From an uncultured Oscillospiraceae bacterium (lineage in GTDB: Bacteria > Bacillota > Clostridia > Oscillospirales > Acutalibacteraceae), in NCBI GenBank assembly GCA_900552985.1, contig USBP01000061.1, positions 1 through 7,264 on the forward strand: 7,264 nt of DNA, read 5' to 3'. Positions 1 through 6,607 of this stretch are shown piece by piece; positions within the stretch are counted from its first letter, which is position 1; every line of letters begins with the position of its first letter. The notes beneath the pieces were generated by a model that had not been told where the DNA came from, did not search any database, and saw only the letters and a program-made list of their open reading frames with translations. Position numbers and translations under genes: made by a program.

Positions 1-831
1 GTTGCCGAAGAGCGTGCCCTCAATACGGTCCGCCCCCGCCATAAGCCCGAGCTCTGCCGCCGCCACTCCCGTGCCGCGGTCGTTATGCGGGTGCAGGGAG
101 ATGATGGCGCTCTCGCGGTTTTTCAGGTGCTTGCAGAAATATTCAATCTGATCGGCATAGCCGTTCGGGGTGCTGCCCTCAACTGTGGAGGGCAGGTTCA
201 AAATCACCTTATTCTCCGGCGTTGCGTCGAGCAGCTCCATTACCCGCTCGCAGATGGCCACGGCATTATCCATCTCCGTGCCGGAAAAGCTCTCCGGGGA
301 ATACTCATAGCGAATATTAATCTCCGGATGCTTTGCACACATCTCATCCGTAAGCTCCTTGATGAGCTTTGCGCCGTTTGCAGCGATCTCAATGATCCCA
401 TCCATATCCTTTTTGAACACGACCTTGCGCTGCAGGGTGGAGGTAGAATTATAAAAATGGACGATCACATTCTTCGCGCCCTCAATGGCCTCAAAGGTTT
501 TGCGGATCAGGTGCTCGCGCGCCTGCACCAGCACCTGGATGGTCACGTCATCCGGGATATAATTCTTCTCAATCAGTGTGCGCAGGATCTCATACTCCGT
601 CTCGCTCGCGGAGGGGAAGCCGACCTCGATCTCCTTGACGCCGATATCAACCAGCAGCTGGAACATTTCCAGCTTTTCCTCCAGATTCATGGGGTTCACC
701 AGCGCCTGGTTCCCATCGCGCAGATCGACGCTGCACCAGATGGGCGCATGGTCGATCACCTTATCCGGCCATTCACGGTGCTCCATTTGAATCGGAGTGA
801 ATGGGACATACTTCTTGCAGCCTTCATACAT
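1..831 (-). CDS. leuA: 2-isopropylmalate synthase, N-terminal part (cut by window edge)
   Basis: This gene encodes the cytoplasmic enzyme that condenses acetyl-CoA with 2-oxoisovalerate, the first committed step of leucine synthesis. Only the first 277 residues are present; the frame is open to base 1. Visible motifs are DLRDGNQ at residues 36-42 (start of the catalytic TIM barrel, with the metal-binding Asp), LPSTVEGS at 213-220 and HPHNDRG at 247-253 (metal-binding histidines). The N-terminal extension before the barrel (WPDK, APIWCSVDLRDG) resembles the longer, yeast or actinobacterial LeuA type of roughly 550-600 residues rather than the shorter E. coli type. The ATG at 831-829 was chosen because AAGGAGGA lies about 8 bases upstream. 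A Leu T-box leader precedes the gene and should control it. Family assignment is strong; the exact subtype is inferred from the N-terminus only. Confidence 0.95.
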   Translation of the reverse strand, partial: MYEGCKKYVPFTPIQMEHREWPDKVIDHAPIWCSVDLRDGNQALVNPMNLEEKLEMFQLLVDIGVKEIEVGFPSASETEYEILRTLIEKNYIPDDVTIQVLVQAREHLIRKTFEAIEGAKNVIVHFYNSTSTLQRKVVFKKDMDGIIEIAANGAKLIKELTDEMCAKHPEINIRYEYSPESFSGTEMDNAVAICERVMELLDATPENKVILNLPSTVEGSTPNGYADQIEYFCKHLKNRESAIISLHPHNDRGTGVAAAELGLMAGADRIEGTLFGN

Positions 832-913
832 GGCAAAATCCTCCTTGATTTTCCGCCGGCCTACCGGGAAGCGATTGAATGTGAGGGAGGGCAAAGGCTT
901 TTCACAGCAAAAG

Positions 914-947
914 AAAAACCCCGCTCCCTAAAAGCATAGGGGCGAGG
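914..947 (-). terminator. T-box-controlled intrinsic terminator before leuA
   Basis: On the minus strand, CCTCGCCCCTA (947-937) can fold with TAGGGAGCGGGG (930-919). This gives two 5-bp helices separated by a small internal loop, followed by TTTTT at 918-914. The 5' arm (CGCCCCTA) is also the segment that would pair with the T-box sequence in the antiterminator, so the two structures are mutually exclusive as expected for this class of leader. Confidence 0.85.
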
Positions 948-1194
948 AGAAGCTCCACGCGGTACCACCCTATTTCAGCCGCCTGACGGCAGCCCTCATC
1001 AGCCTCAATCAAGGCCTTGACCGATAACGTGGTCTCACGGCCCGCCCTATGATTTCAGGCGGGCGGCTCCGGAATGAGCTATACACATAAACCGCCGTAC
1101 CGGCTCGCAGCAAATACCGGCTCTCTGAGACGCGCGGGAATATGTCTTGTTTCCTTCACAGCCTTTTGGGTAAACCAAAGCAGATAAAATTGTG
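914..1194 (-). promoter_or_regulatory. T-box leader, leucine-specific (CUC specifier)
   Basis: This leader RNA senses uncharged tRNA-Leu and controls leuA by antitermination. The hallmark T-box sequence AGGGTGGTACCGCG is at 971-958, with the UGGU bulge at 967-964 that would pair with the tRNA acceptor end; its last U fits an A discriminator, as in tRNA-Leu. The base of Stem I is formed by GGCU (1163-1160) with AGCC (1068-1065) and by GGAA (1154-1151) with UUCC (1074-1071), with a GUGA-type kink in between. ACAUA (1145-1141) pairs with UAUGU and closes the specifier loop. The codon in the expected place, followed by the conserved purine, is CTC at 1078-1076, which is leucine. A Stem III-like hairpin (CGTG-AGAC-CACG) precedes the antiterminator. 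The agreement of specifier, discriminator pairing and downstream leuA makes this a firm call. Confidence 0.95.
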
Positions 1195-1200
1195 ATATTT

Positions 1201-1229
1201 ATTATAGCGGGAACTTGTGCAATTGTCAA
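1201..1229 (-). promoter_or_regulatory. Sigma-A promoter for the leuA T-box leader
   Basis: Reading the minus strand, a perfect -35 TTGACA (1229-1224) is followed after 17 bases by a perfect -10 TATAAT (1206-1201). Transcription should start near 1194, giving a leader of about 360 bases before the leuA start codon. A full consensus promoter fits a gene whose control is left mainly to the downstream T-box. Confidence 0.9.
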
Positions 1230-1286
1230 CCTTTTCCCTGTGGGTTACATGTTGTGCCCCAGCGAAATTCCAATCGAAAAGGATAC

Positions 1287-1314
1287 TTGACAATAATTCA
1301 TCACGATATATAAT
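1287..1314 (+). promoter_or_regulatory. Promoter of the marR/ABC exporter operon
   Basis: TTGACA at 1287-1292 and TATAAT at 1309-1314 are separated by 16 bases, close to the sigma-A consensus. The start of transcription should fall near 1321, inside the palindromic block that follows. The promoter is divergent from the leuA leader promoter, with about 57 bases between the two -35 boxes. Confidence 0.85.
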
Positions 1315-1342
1315 TGACTTGTCAACTGTTGATAAAATCAAC
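1314..1342 (+). promoter_or_regulatory. Nested palindromes, probable MarR operator
   Basis: Four related half-sites alternate in orientation: TTGAC (1314-1318), GTCAAC (1321-1326), GTTGAT (1328-1333) and ATCAAC (1337-1342). Neighbouring pairs form perfect inverted repeats with spacers of 2, 1 (TCAAC-T-GTTGA) and 3 bases. The block begins at the last base of the -10 box and covers the predicted transcription start, where bound protein would block transcription. MarR proteins commonly bind such short palindromes at their own promoters; that this MarR is the ligand is inferred from position only. Confidence 0.65.
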
Positions 1343-1368
1343 GATATGTAATTAGGAGGATGCGGCCT

Positions 1369-1819
1369 ATGGAGAGAACCTTTCACATGCTTCTCTACCG
1401 CGCATTTCACGCGCAGCGGAATTACCTGCGGCCCTGCTTGGGCGAAGCCGGGCCAGCCAAAGCTGCTGGAATACCTGGCCAGCCACGGCCCCTGCCCGCA
1501 GCGAGAACTGGCGGATTACTTTGAAATTGATTCCGCTGCGGTTTCCCGTATGCTGGACGCTTTGGAGAGAGGGGGCTTTGTCACCCGCCGGCAAAATGAG
1601 CAGAGCAGGCGCAGCAACCTCGTGGAGCTTACAGCAAAGGGGCTCAGGGCGAACCAGATCTGGCAGACTCGCTGCCGGGAAATGGAGAAGGAAATGCTAC
1701 GCGGCTTTTCACCGGAGGAGCGGGCGCAGTTTGCAGACTATCTGGCCCGCGCTTACCAAAATTTTCACACGGAGGCGAAACCGCCATGCAGGATTTCAAA
1801 CGGTTGCTCCATTATTTAG
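1369..1819 (+). pseudogene. MarR-family transcriptional regulator, frameshifted
   Basis: An intact version would be a winged-helix repressor of about 150 residues that controls the exporter genes behind it. AGGAGG at 1354-1359 lies 9 bases before the ATG at 1369. That frame gives a MarR-like N-terminus (RTFHMLLYRAFHAQRNYL) but stops at 1522-1524 after 51 codons. The rest of the protein, from about PGQPKLLEYL at 1451, lies in the next frame and runs to the stop at 1817-1819. That part carries the helix-turn-helix (QRELADYF, then AAVSRMLDALERGGFV) and the wing with the RR pair. No start codon ATG exists in the second frame before 1550, which is inside the recognition helix, so a functional protein is unlikely from this sequence. 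The break falls at 1441-1456, where the family usually has a few more residues. The end overlaps the next gene by 34 bases. A sequencing error cannot be excluded. Confidence 0.8.
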
Positions 1820-3549
1820 GCCCGTATCGAAAGGATCTGATTGCCGGTGCGCTGCTGGTCCTGGTGGAAACCTTTTTTGAATTGCTCATCCCTGTGCTGA
1901 TGGCGGATCTGATCGACACCGGGGTAGCAGCCCGCGACATCCCCTACATTCTCCACAAGGGAATCCAGATGGGCGTTTGCGCCCTGCTCTCGCTTGCAAC
2001 CGGCTTGCTCTATGCCCGGTTCGCCGCGCGCGCCGCATACGGCTGGGGTGCGCGCATACGGGAGGCGCAGTATGAGCGGATACAGAGCTACGCCTTCAGC
2101 AATCTGGATCATTTTGAAACCGCCTCCCTCGTCACCCGGATGACTACAGACGTCACCGTGCTGCAAAATGCCATCAATGCGGGGCTGCGGCCGCTTGTTC
2201 GCAGCCCTGTGATGCTCATTATGGGGCTTGGGCTCTCCTTTTGGATGAATGCCAGGCTTGCGATGGTTTTCGTGGTGTGCGCGCCGGTTTTGGGGCTGAT
2301 CCTTTTCTTTGTAGTGCGCCGGGTAGCGCCTATGTATGGCCGCCTGCAAAAAGCGGTGGACCGGCTCAATAACGTTGTGCAGGAGAGCCTGACGGCCATA
2401 CGTGCCGTCAAAGCCTTTGTGCGCGGCGCCTATGAGGAGGCGAAATTCCAAGAGGTCAACACAGTGTTGATGGATACCAGCCAGCGCACCTTCCACTATG
2501 CCGTGCTCAACCTGCCTGCCTTCCAGCTGACGATGTACACAGCCGTCGTGCTGATCATGTGGTTCGGCGGCAATATGATCCTGCAGGCCAACCTGCAGGT
2601 AGGCGAGCTAACCGGCTTTTTGAGCTATGTGCTGCAGGTGATGAACTCGATGATGATGATCTCCAATGTGTTCCTCCTGCTCACCCGCTCTCTGGCCAGC
2701 GCGCATCGTATCAGCGAAGTGCTGGAGGAGAAGGTTTCACTCGCCACCCCAAGCCGGCCGGTAACACAGGTGCCGGACGGGCGTGTGGATTTTGAAGGCG
2801 TCTCCTTTCAATACGATACGTCTGCCGAGGAATACGCGCTGGTGGATGTGACCCTGCATCTGCCGGCAGGGAGCACCATCGGAATCCTGGGTGGAACAGG
2901 CTCCGCCAAGACCACGCTGGTGCAGCTCATCCCCCGCCTGTATGACGTAACAAAAGGCGTCGTAAAAGTAGGAGGGCGCGATGTACGTGAATATGATCTT
3001 CAGGCTCTGCGGGATGCAGTTGGAATCGTGCTGCAAAAAAACGTGCTATTCTCCGGCACCGTGCGGGAAAACCTGCTGTGGGGCAATCCGCAGGCGGATG
3101 ACGAAACGCTTTGGGCCGCCTGCCGGGCCGCCTGTGCCGATGAATTTCTGCGGCAGATGCCCAAGGGATTGGATACCGATCTTGGCCAGGGCGGCGTGAA
3201 TGTATCCGGCGGGCAAAAACAAAGGCTCTGCATTGCCCGCACACTGCTCAAGCGCCCCAAAATCCTGATCTTTGACGATTCCACCAGTGCGGTAGATACC
3301 GCCACAGAAGGGAATATCCGTGCTTCGCTCGCCGCGCTGCGCGATGTAACCAAGATTACGATTGCGCAGCGTGTCACCTCCGTGATGGAGGCCGATCAGA
3401 TTATCATCCTGGAGGATGGCAGAATCCATGCCGTAGGAACGCACGGGGAGCTCCTGGCCAGCGACCCAATTTATCAGGAGATTTATGAATCACAGATGAA
3501 AGGGGGTACGGCGCATGCCCGCACGGCAAATCAGCGCGAAAAAGCCTAA
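1786..3549 (+). CDS. ABC exporter subunit with degenerate ATP site (heterodimeric multidrug type)
   Basis: This is a 587-residue half-transporter with an N-terminal six-helix membrane domain (about residues 15-305) and a C-terminal ATPase domain (about 333-570). Motifs are Walker A GGTGSAKT (369-376, with Ala374 where Gly is usual), Q-loop Gln417, signature VSGGQ (473-477) and Walker B ILIFDD (493-498). The catalytic Glu is replaced by Asp498, and the H-loop His by Gln528 in IAQR. Such losses are known for the non-catalytic half of heterodimeric exporters such as TM287 and BmrC. It should pair with the next gene product, supplying the intact signature motif for the partner's ATP site. The ATG at 1786 has GGAGG about 10 bases upstream and overlaps the end of the marR frame; the stop overlaps the next gene by 35 bases, suggesting translational coupling. 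The exported substrate is unknown; drug or peptide export is likely from the family. Confidence 0.93.
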   Translation: MQDFKRLLHYLGPYRKDLIAGALLVLVETFFELLIPVLMADLIDTGVAARDIPYILHKGIQMGVCALLSLATGLLYARFAARAAYGWGARIREAQYERIQSYAFSNLDHFETASLVTRMTTDVTVLQNAINAGLRPLVRSPVMLIMGLGLSFWMNARLAMVFVVCAPVLGLILFFVVRRVAPMYGRLQKAVDRLNNVVQESLTAIRAVKAFVRGAYEEAKFQEVNTVLMDTSQRTFHYAVLNLPAFQLTMYTAVVLIMWFGGNMILQANLQVGELTGFLSYVLQVMNSMMMISNVFLLLTRSLASAHRISEVLEEKVSLATPSRPVTQVPDGRVDFEGVSFQYDTSAEEYALVDVTLHLPAGSTIGILGGTGSAKTTLVQLIPRLYDVTKGVVKVGGRDVREYDLQALRDAVGIVLQKNVLFSGTVRENLLWGNPQADDETLWAACRAACADEFLRQMPKGLDTDLGQGGVNVSGGQKQRLCIARTLLKRPKILIFDDSTSAVDTATEGNIRASLAALRDVTKITIAQRVTSVMEADQIIILEDGRIHAVGTHGELLASDPIYQEIYESQMKGGTAHARTANQREKA

Positions 3550-5359
3550 AAACCTGCGCTATACACTGCGCACGCTGCTCTCCTACATGGGCCGCCACAG
3601 GCTTCTGCTTCTGGCGGTAGGCGTGCTGGTAACGGTCAGCGCGCTGGCAAACCTTTTAGGTACTTATATGATCCGTCCGGTTGTCAACAGTCTGGCAGGC
3701 GGCGAGCTGCGCAGCCTGGCGCAGGGCGTGGCGCTCACTGCAGCCATTTACGGCACAGGGGCTCTTTGCGCCTATGGATACACACAGATCATGGTAAAGG
3801 CAGCGCAAAAGATCCTGTTTGATATCCGGCGGGATCTGTTTGCCCACCTGCAAACGCTGCCGCTGCGTTTTTTTGACACGCAGCGCCACGGCGATGTGAT
3901 GAGCCTCTTCACCAATGATATCGATACGATTTCCGACGCTTTGAATAACAGCTTTGCGATGGTGATTCAGAGCTTTATCCAAATGACAGGGACGCTTATC
4001 CTCCTCTTTATCCTCAACTGGCGGCTTTCGCTACTGGTTCTGGTATGCTATGCGGCGATGTTTTTCTATATCCGCTTCAGCGGGAAGCGGAGCAAATCCT
4101 ATTATACGCGCCAGCAGGCAAGCTTGGGCGAGTTGGACGGCTATATTCAGGAGATGGTAAATGGCCAGAAGGTCGTTAAGGTGTTTAACCACGAGCAGGC
4201 GAACCTGAAAGTTTTCCGCCAAAAAAATGAAGCGCTGCGCTTGGCGGGCACCGGGGCGCAGGCCTATTCGGCTACGATGGTGCCCGCAGTGGTCAGCATC
4301 TCCTATGTGAACTATGCCATCGTCGCCGTGCTGGGCGGCATTATGGCGCTCTCCGGCATGGCCGATGTGGGCGGGCTGGCCAGCTACCTGGTGTTTGTGC
4401 GTCAAGCCGCAGCGCCCATTAACCAATTCACCCAGCAAAGCAACTTTATGCTGGCCGCTCTGGCGGGCGCAGAGCGAGTGTTCCGCGCCATGGAGCAAGA
4501 ACCGGAGGTAGACGAGGGGCAAATTGATCTTGTCAATGTGCGGGAAGAGGGCGGCCGTCTTGTACGCTGCCGCCAAAAGACCGGCCTCTGGGCCTGGCAG
4601 AGGGAAAATGGAGCACTGACTCCTTTGCGGGGCGACGTGCGCTTTCTGAATGTGGATTTTGGCTATGAGCCGGGCCGCCCAATCCTCCGGGGGATCAGCC
4701 TGTATGCCAAGCCCGGGCAAAAGATCGCGTTCGTGGGCTCCACCGGCGCCGGCAAGACAACGATCACCAACCTCATCAACCGTTTTTATGATGTGGAGCA
4801 GGGCAGCGTGGTTTACGACGGCATCGATGTGCGTGAAATCCGCAAGGATGCGCTGCGCCGCTCTCTGGGCATTGTGCTGCAGGATACGCACCTCTTTACC
4901 GGCACGATCGCGGATAACATCCGCTTTGGCAAGTTGGATGCAACGCAGGCCGAAATTGAGCGGGCCGCCCGAATTGCCAATGCGGATTCCTTTATCCGGC
5001 GTTTGCCGCAAGGCTACCAGACAATGGTGACGGCTGACGGGGCAAATCTCTCGCAGGGGCAGCGGCAGCTGCTCGCCATTGCCCGGGCTGCCGTGGCTGA
5101 TCCGCCCGTGCTGATTTTAGATGAGGCCACCTCATCCATCGACACCCGCACAGAAGCGCTGATCGAAAAAGGCATGGATCAGCTCATGGAGGGGCGCACC
5201 GTTTTCGTCATTGCACACCGCCTGAGCACTGTGCGCAATGCGGATGCGATCATGGTGCTGGAACACGGCAAAATTGTAGAGCGTGGCGACCATGCGGACC
5301 TGTTAGCGCAAAAAGGGCTCTATTATCGCCTTTACCACGGCATGTTTGAGCTGAGCTGA
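3515..5359 (+). CDS. ABC exporter subunit with canonical ATP site (heterodimeric multidrug type)
   Basis: This 614-residue half-transporter is the probable partner of the preceding gene product in the cell membrane. The membrane domain spans about residues 28-310 and the ATPase domain about 374-605. Motifs are Walker A GSTGAGKT (408-415), Q-loop Gln456, signature LSQGQ (512-516, with Gln in place of the usual Gly), Walker B VLILDE with catalytic Glu537, and H-loop His568. The altered signature would face the degenerate Walker A and B of the partner, as in TM288, so one full and one crippled ATP site form in the dimer. Between the two domains, residues about 333-373 form a longer linker than usual, with a GLWAW motif; I recall similar linkers in clostridial relatives. 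AGGGGG at 3501-3506 lies 8 bases before the ATG, and the gene starts inside the end of the previous one. Substrate unknown. Confidence 0.95.
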   Translation: MPARQISAKKPKNLRYTLRTLLSYMGRHRLLLLAVGVLVTVSALANLLGTYMIRPVVNSLAGGELRSLAQGVALTAAIYGTGALCAYGYTQIMVKAAQKILFDIRRDLFAHLQTLPLRFFDTQRHGDVMSLFTNDIDTISDALNNSFAMVIQSFIQMTGTLILLFILNWRLSLLVLVCYAAMFFYIRFSGKRSKSYYTRQQASLGELDGYIQEMVNGQKVVKVFNHEQANLKVFRQKNEALRLAGTGAQAYSATMVPAVVSISYVNYAIVAVLGGIMALSGMADVGGLASYLVFVRQAAAPINQFTQQSNFMLAALAGAERVFRAMEQEPEVDEGQIDLVNVREEGGRLVRCRQKTGLWAWQRENGALTPLRGDVRFLNVDFGYEPGRPILRGISLYAKPGQKIAFVGSTGAGKTTITNLINRFYDVEQGSVVYDGIDVREIRKDALRRSLGIVLQDTHLFTGTIADNIRFGKLDATQAEIERAARIANADSFIRRLPQGYQTMVTADGANLSQGQRQLLAIARAAVADPPVLILDEATSSIDTRTEALIEKGMDQLMEGRTVFVIAHRLSTVRNADAIMVLEHGKIVERGDHADLLAQKGLYYRLYHGMFELS

Positions 5360-5371
5360 CCGCAATCAAAC

Positions 5372-5393
5372 GGCGTGTCGGTTCCGATACGTC
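5372..5393 (+). other. Stem-loop after the exporter operon
   Basis: CGTGTCGG (5374-5381) and CCGATACG (5384-5391) are nearly perfect inverted repeats, extendable by two pairs outward to 5372 and 5393. The hairpin begins 13 bases after the stop codon of the second ABC gene. It could end or stabilise the operon transcript, but no T-run follows on either strand, so it is not a standard intrinsic terminator. Confidence 0.4.
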
Positions 5394-5436
5394 CAAAAAT
5401 CCCTTCAAATTCCAAAATCATTTTGCTCAAATCCGC

Positions 5437-5467
5437 TTGACTGTGCCCCTGGGGACTCGTTTATCCT
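5437..5467 (+). promoter_or_regulatory. MerR-type promoter/operator
   Basis: TTGACT (5437-5442) and TATCCT (5462-5467) are separated by 19 bases, longer than the normal 17. The spacer holds an inverted repeat centred on 5450 (CCCC-T-GGGG, with GT and AC further out). An over-long spacer with a central dyad is the hallmark of promoters activated by MerR proteins through DNA distortion. The merR-like gene begins 20 bases downstream, so autoregulation is likely. Transcription would start about 5473-5474, directly at the ribosome binding site. Confidence 0.75.
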
Positions 5468-5486
5468 CTAATAAGGAGGTGGCGCT

Positions 5487-6380
5487 ATGTTCATCCATGA
5501 GGTATGCAAGGAATGTTCCCTCACCAAAAAAGCCGTAGCATATTATATCGCATGTGGCTTGCTCTCCCCTTCCGTGCAGGAAAACGGCTACCGCAATTTT
5601 TCGGTGGAAGAGGTAGAGCAGTTAAAGAAGATTACAGTTTTAAGAGCGCTGGGCCTGTCTGTTTCTGATATCAAGCGTGCCGTGTCAGATAAAACCGGGA
5701 TCGAACTCAACAGATTAGCCGTGCAAAAGCGGCTGGAAATCAATTTGTTGCAGGAAAGGCAGGCGCTTCTTCAGGAACTCGCAGCTCAGCTCAACTGGGA
5801 ACAAATCCACTCACAGCTGCAACGGCTCGAGCAAAAGCAAACCATTCTGGAGCGGCTCATGCAGGCCTTTCCCGGCGCCTATGGTCAATGTCTCTGCCTG
5901 CATTTTGCAAGCTTTCTTCAGGAGCCAATCACAACTGAAAGCCAGCAGGCGGCGTTTGGCACCATTCTAAGCTTTTTAGACCGCGCCAATTTTGAAATCC
6001 CTGCGGAATTGCAGAATGAACTGGAGGCCAGCTGCCAAATCGCTCTGGCCGCCGGGCCTGATATCAATCCGGCGCATCGCGTCCCTGAAATGGAGGCATG
6101 GATAGCGGAGCATCCGGACGACATTAAGGCCTATCTCGCCTATAAGCAGTCTGCGGCTTATCAAGCATCCCCCGCATACCGGCTCGAGAAAGCCCTTCGC
6201 CAGTTTATGCAAACCAGCGGTTATGTGGAAGTTTTTATTCCCGCGATGCGGCAGCTCAGCAAAACCTATGATCAGTATTATCAATCGTTGCAAAAAGCAA
6301 ACGAGAAATTCTTGGAATCCTATCCGCAAATTGATAGGAAGGATTCAGCAAAGTCTTCTCCTACTGACAGAAGAGTCTGA
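5487..6380 (+). CDS. MerR-family transcriptional regulator
   Basis: A 297-residue protein with an N-terminal MerR winged helix at about residues 1-68: the helix-turn-helix includes LTKKAVAYYIACGLL, followed by the wing sequence ENGYRNFSVEEVEQL and the LGLSVSDIK helix. A helical dimerisation segment follows at about 74-125 (QKRLEINLLQERQALLQEL region). The remaining 170 residues form a larger C-terminal part, probably ligand-binding, that I cannot match to a named effector domain. It lacks an obvious cysteine metal-binding loop of the MerR/CueR kind; the cysteines at 135 and 137 form a CLC motif of unknown meaning. AAGGAGGT ends 6 bases before the ATG, fixing the start. It follows the ABC operon in the same direction after a 127-base gap, but has its own MerR-type promoter, so its target may be itself, distant genes, or both. 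The inducer is unknown. Confidence 0.9.
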   Translation: MFIHEVCKECSLTKKAVAYYIACGLLSPSVQENGYRNFSVEEVEQLKKITVLRALGLSVSDIKRAVSDKTGIELNRLAVQKRLEINLLQERQALLQELAAQLNWEQIHSQLQRLEQKQTILERLMQAFPGAYGQCLCLHFASFLQEPITTESQQAAFGTILSFLDRANFEIPAELQNELEASCQIALAAGPDINPAHRVPEMEAWIAEHPDDIKAYLAYKQSAAYQASPAYRLEKALRQFMQTSGYVEVFIPAMRQLSKTYDQYYQSLQKANEKFLESYPQIDRKDSAKSSPTDRRV

Positions 6381-6485
6381 GAGAATCGTAAACGCCTGCA
6401 AAATCCAAAATGGTTTTTCGCAGATCCGATTTTCTCCTGCCGTTGAACAATGCTCCAAAATATTATTTCTCTGCTCTATCCACAT

Positions 6486-6529
6486 AAAAAATAAAAGCTC
6501 CCCGCAGCGATGTGCTGTGAGGAGCTTTT
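6486..6529 (-). terminator. Intrinsic terminator of the tRNA operon
   Basis: On the minus strand, AAAAGCTCC (6529-6521) pairs with GGAGCTTTT (6501-6493), with an inner helix of CAGC and GCTG. It is followed by A and TTTTTT (6491-6486). The hairpin starts at the last base of the encoded CCA of tRNA-Thr. On the plus strand the same hairpin ends in TTTT, so it may also stop transcripts coming from merR, more weakly. Confidence 0.85.
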
Positions 6530-6604
6530 GGAGCTGCTAACCAGATTCGAACTGGTGACCTCATCCTTACCAAGGATGTGCTCTACCGCCTGAGCCATAG
6601 CAGC
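6529..6604 (-). tRNA. tRNA-Thr (GGT)
   Basis: A full cloverleaf can be drawn: acceptor GCTGCTA/TAGCAGC, D stem GCTC/GAGC, anticodon stem CATCC/GGATG with loop TTGGTAA (anticodon GGT, reading ACC and ACU), and T stem ACCAG/CTGGT with loop TTCGAAT. The discriminator is T and CCA is encoded (6531-6529). It is the last gene of the three-tRNA operon, 3 bases after tRNA-Asp. Confidence 0.97.
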
Positions 6605-6607
6605 AAA

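Noticed and set aside
85..939. A long open frame on the plus strand (284 codons)
   Set aside because: It lies opposite leuA and the T-box terminator, has no clear ribosome binding site and no recognisable motifs. The opposite strand reads as leuA without interruption, so this is an antisense shadow.
1550..1819. A short MarR-like gene starting at the ATG at 1550
   Set aside because: That ATG encodes the Met inside the recognition helix (SRMLDALERGG), has no ribosome binding site, and would give a protein lacking half of the DNA-binding domain. It is better read as the downstream part of a frameshifted gene.
1521..1880. A 119-codon plus-strand frame crossing from marR into the first ABC gene
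   Set aside because: It overlaps both recognised genes in a third frame, and its arginine- and glycine-rich translation looks like out-of-frame reading.
4031..5011. A 326-codon minus-strand frame
   Set aside because: It is antisense to the second ABC gene, whose full set of ATPase motifs shows which strand is coding; no start signals are seen.
5372..5393. Hairpin as an intrinsic terminator of the ABC operon
   Set aside because: The stem is good but the loop is very small and no T-run follows, so I kept it only as a stem-loop.
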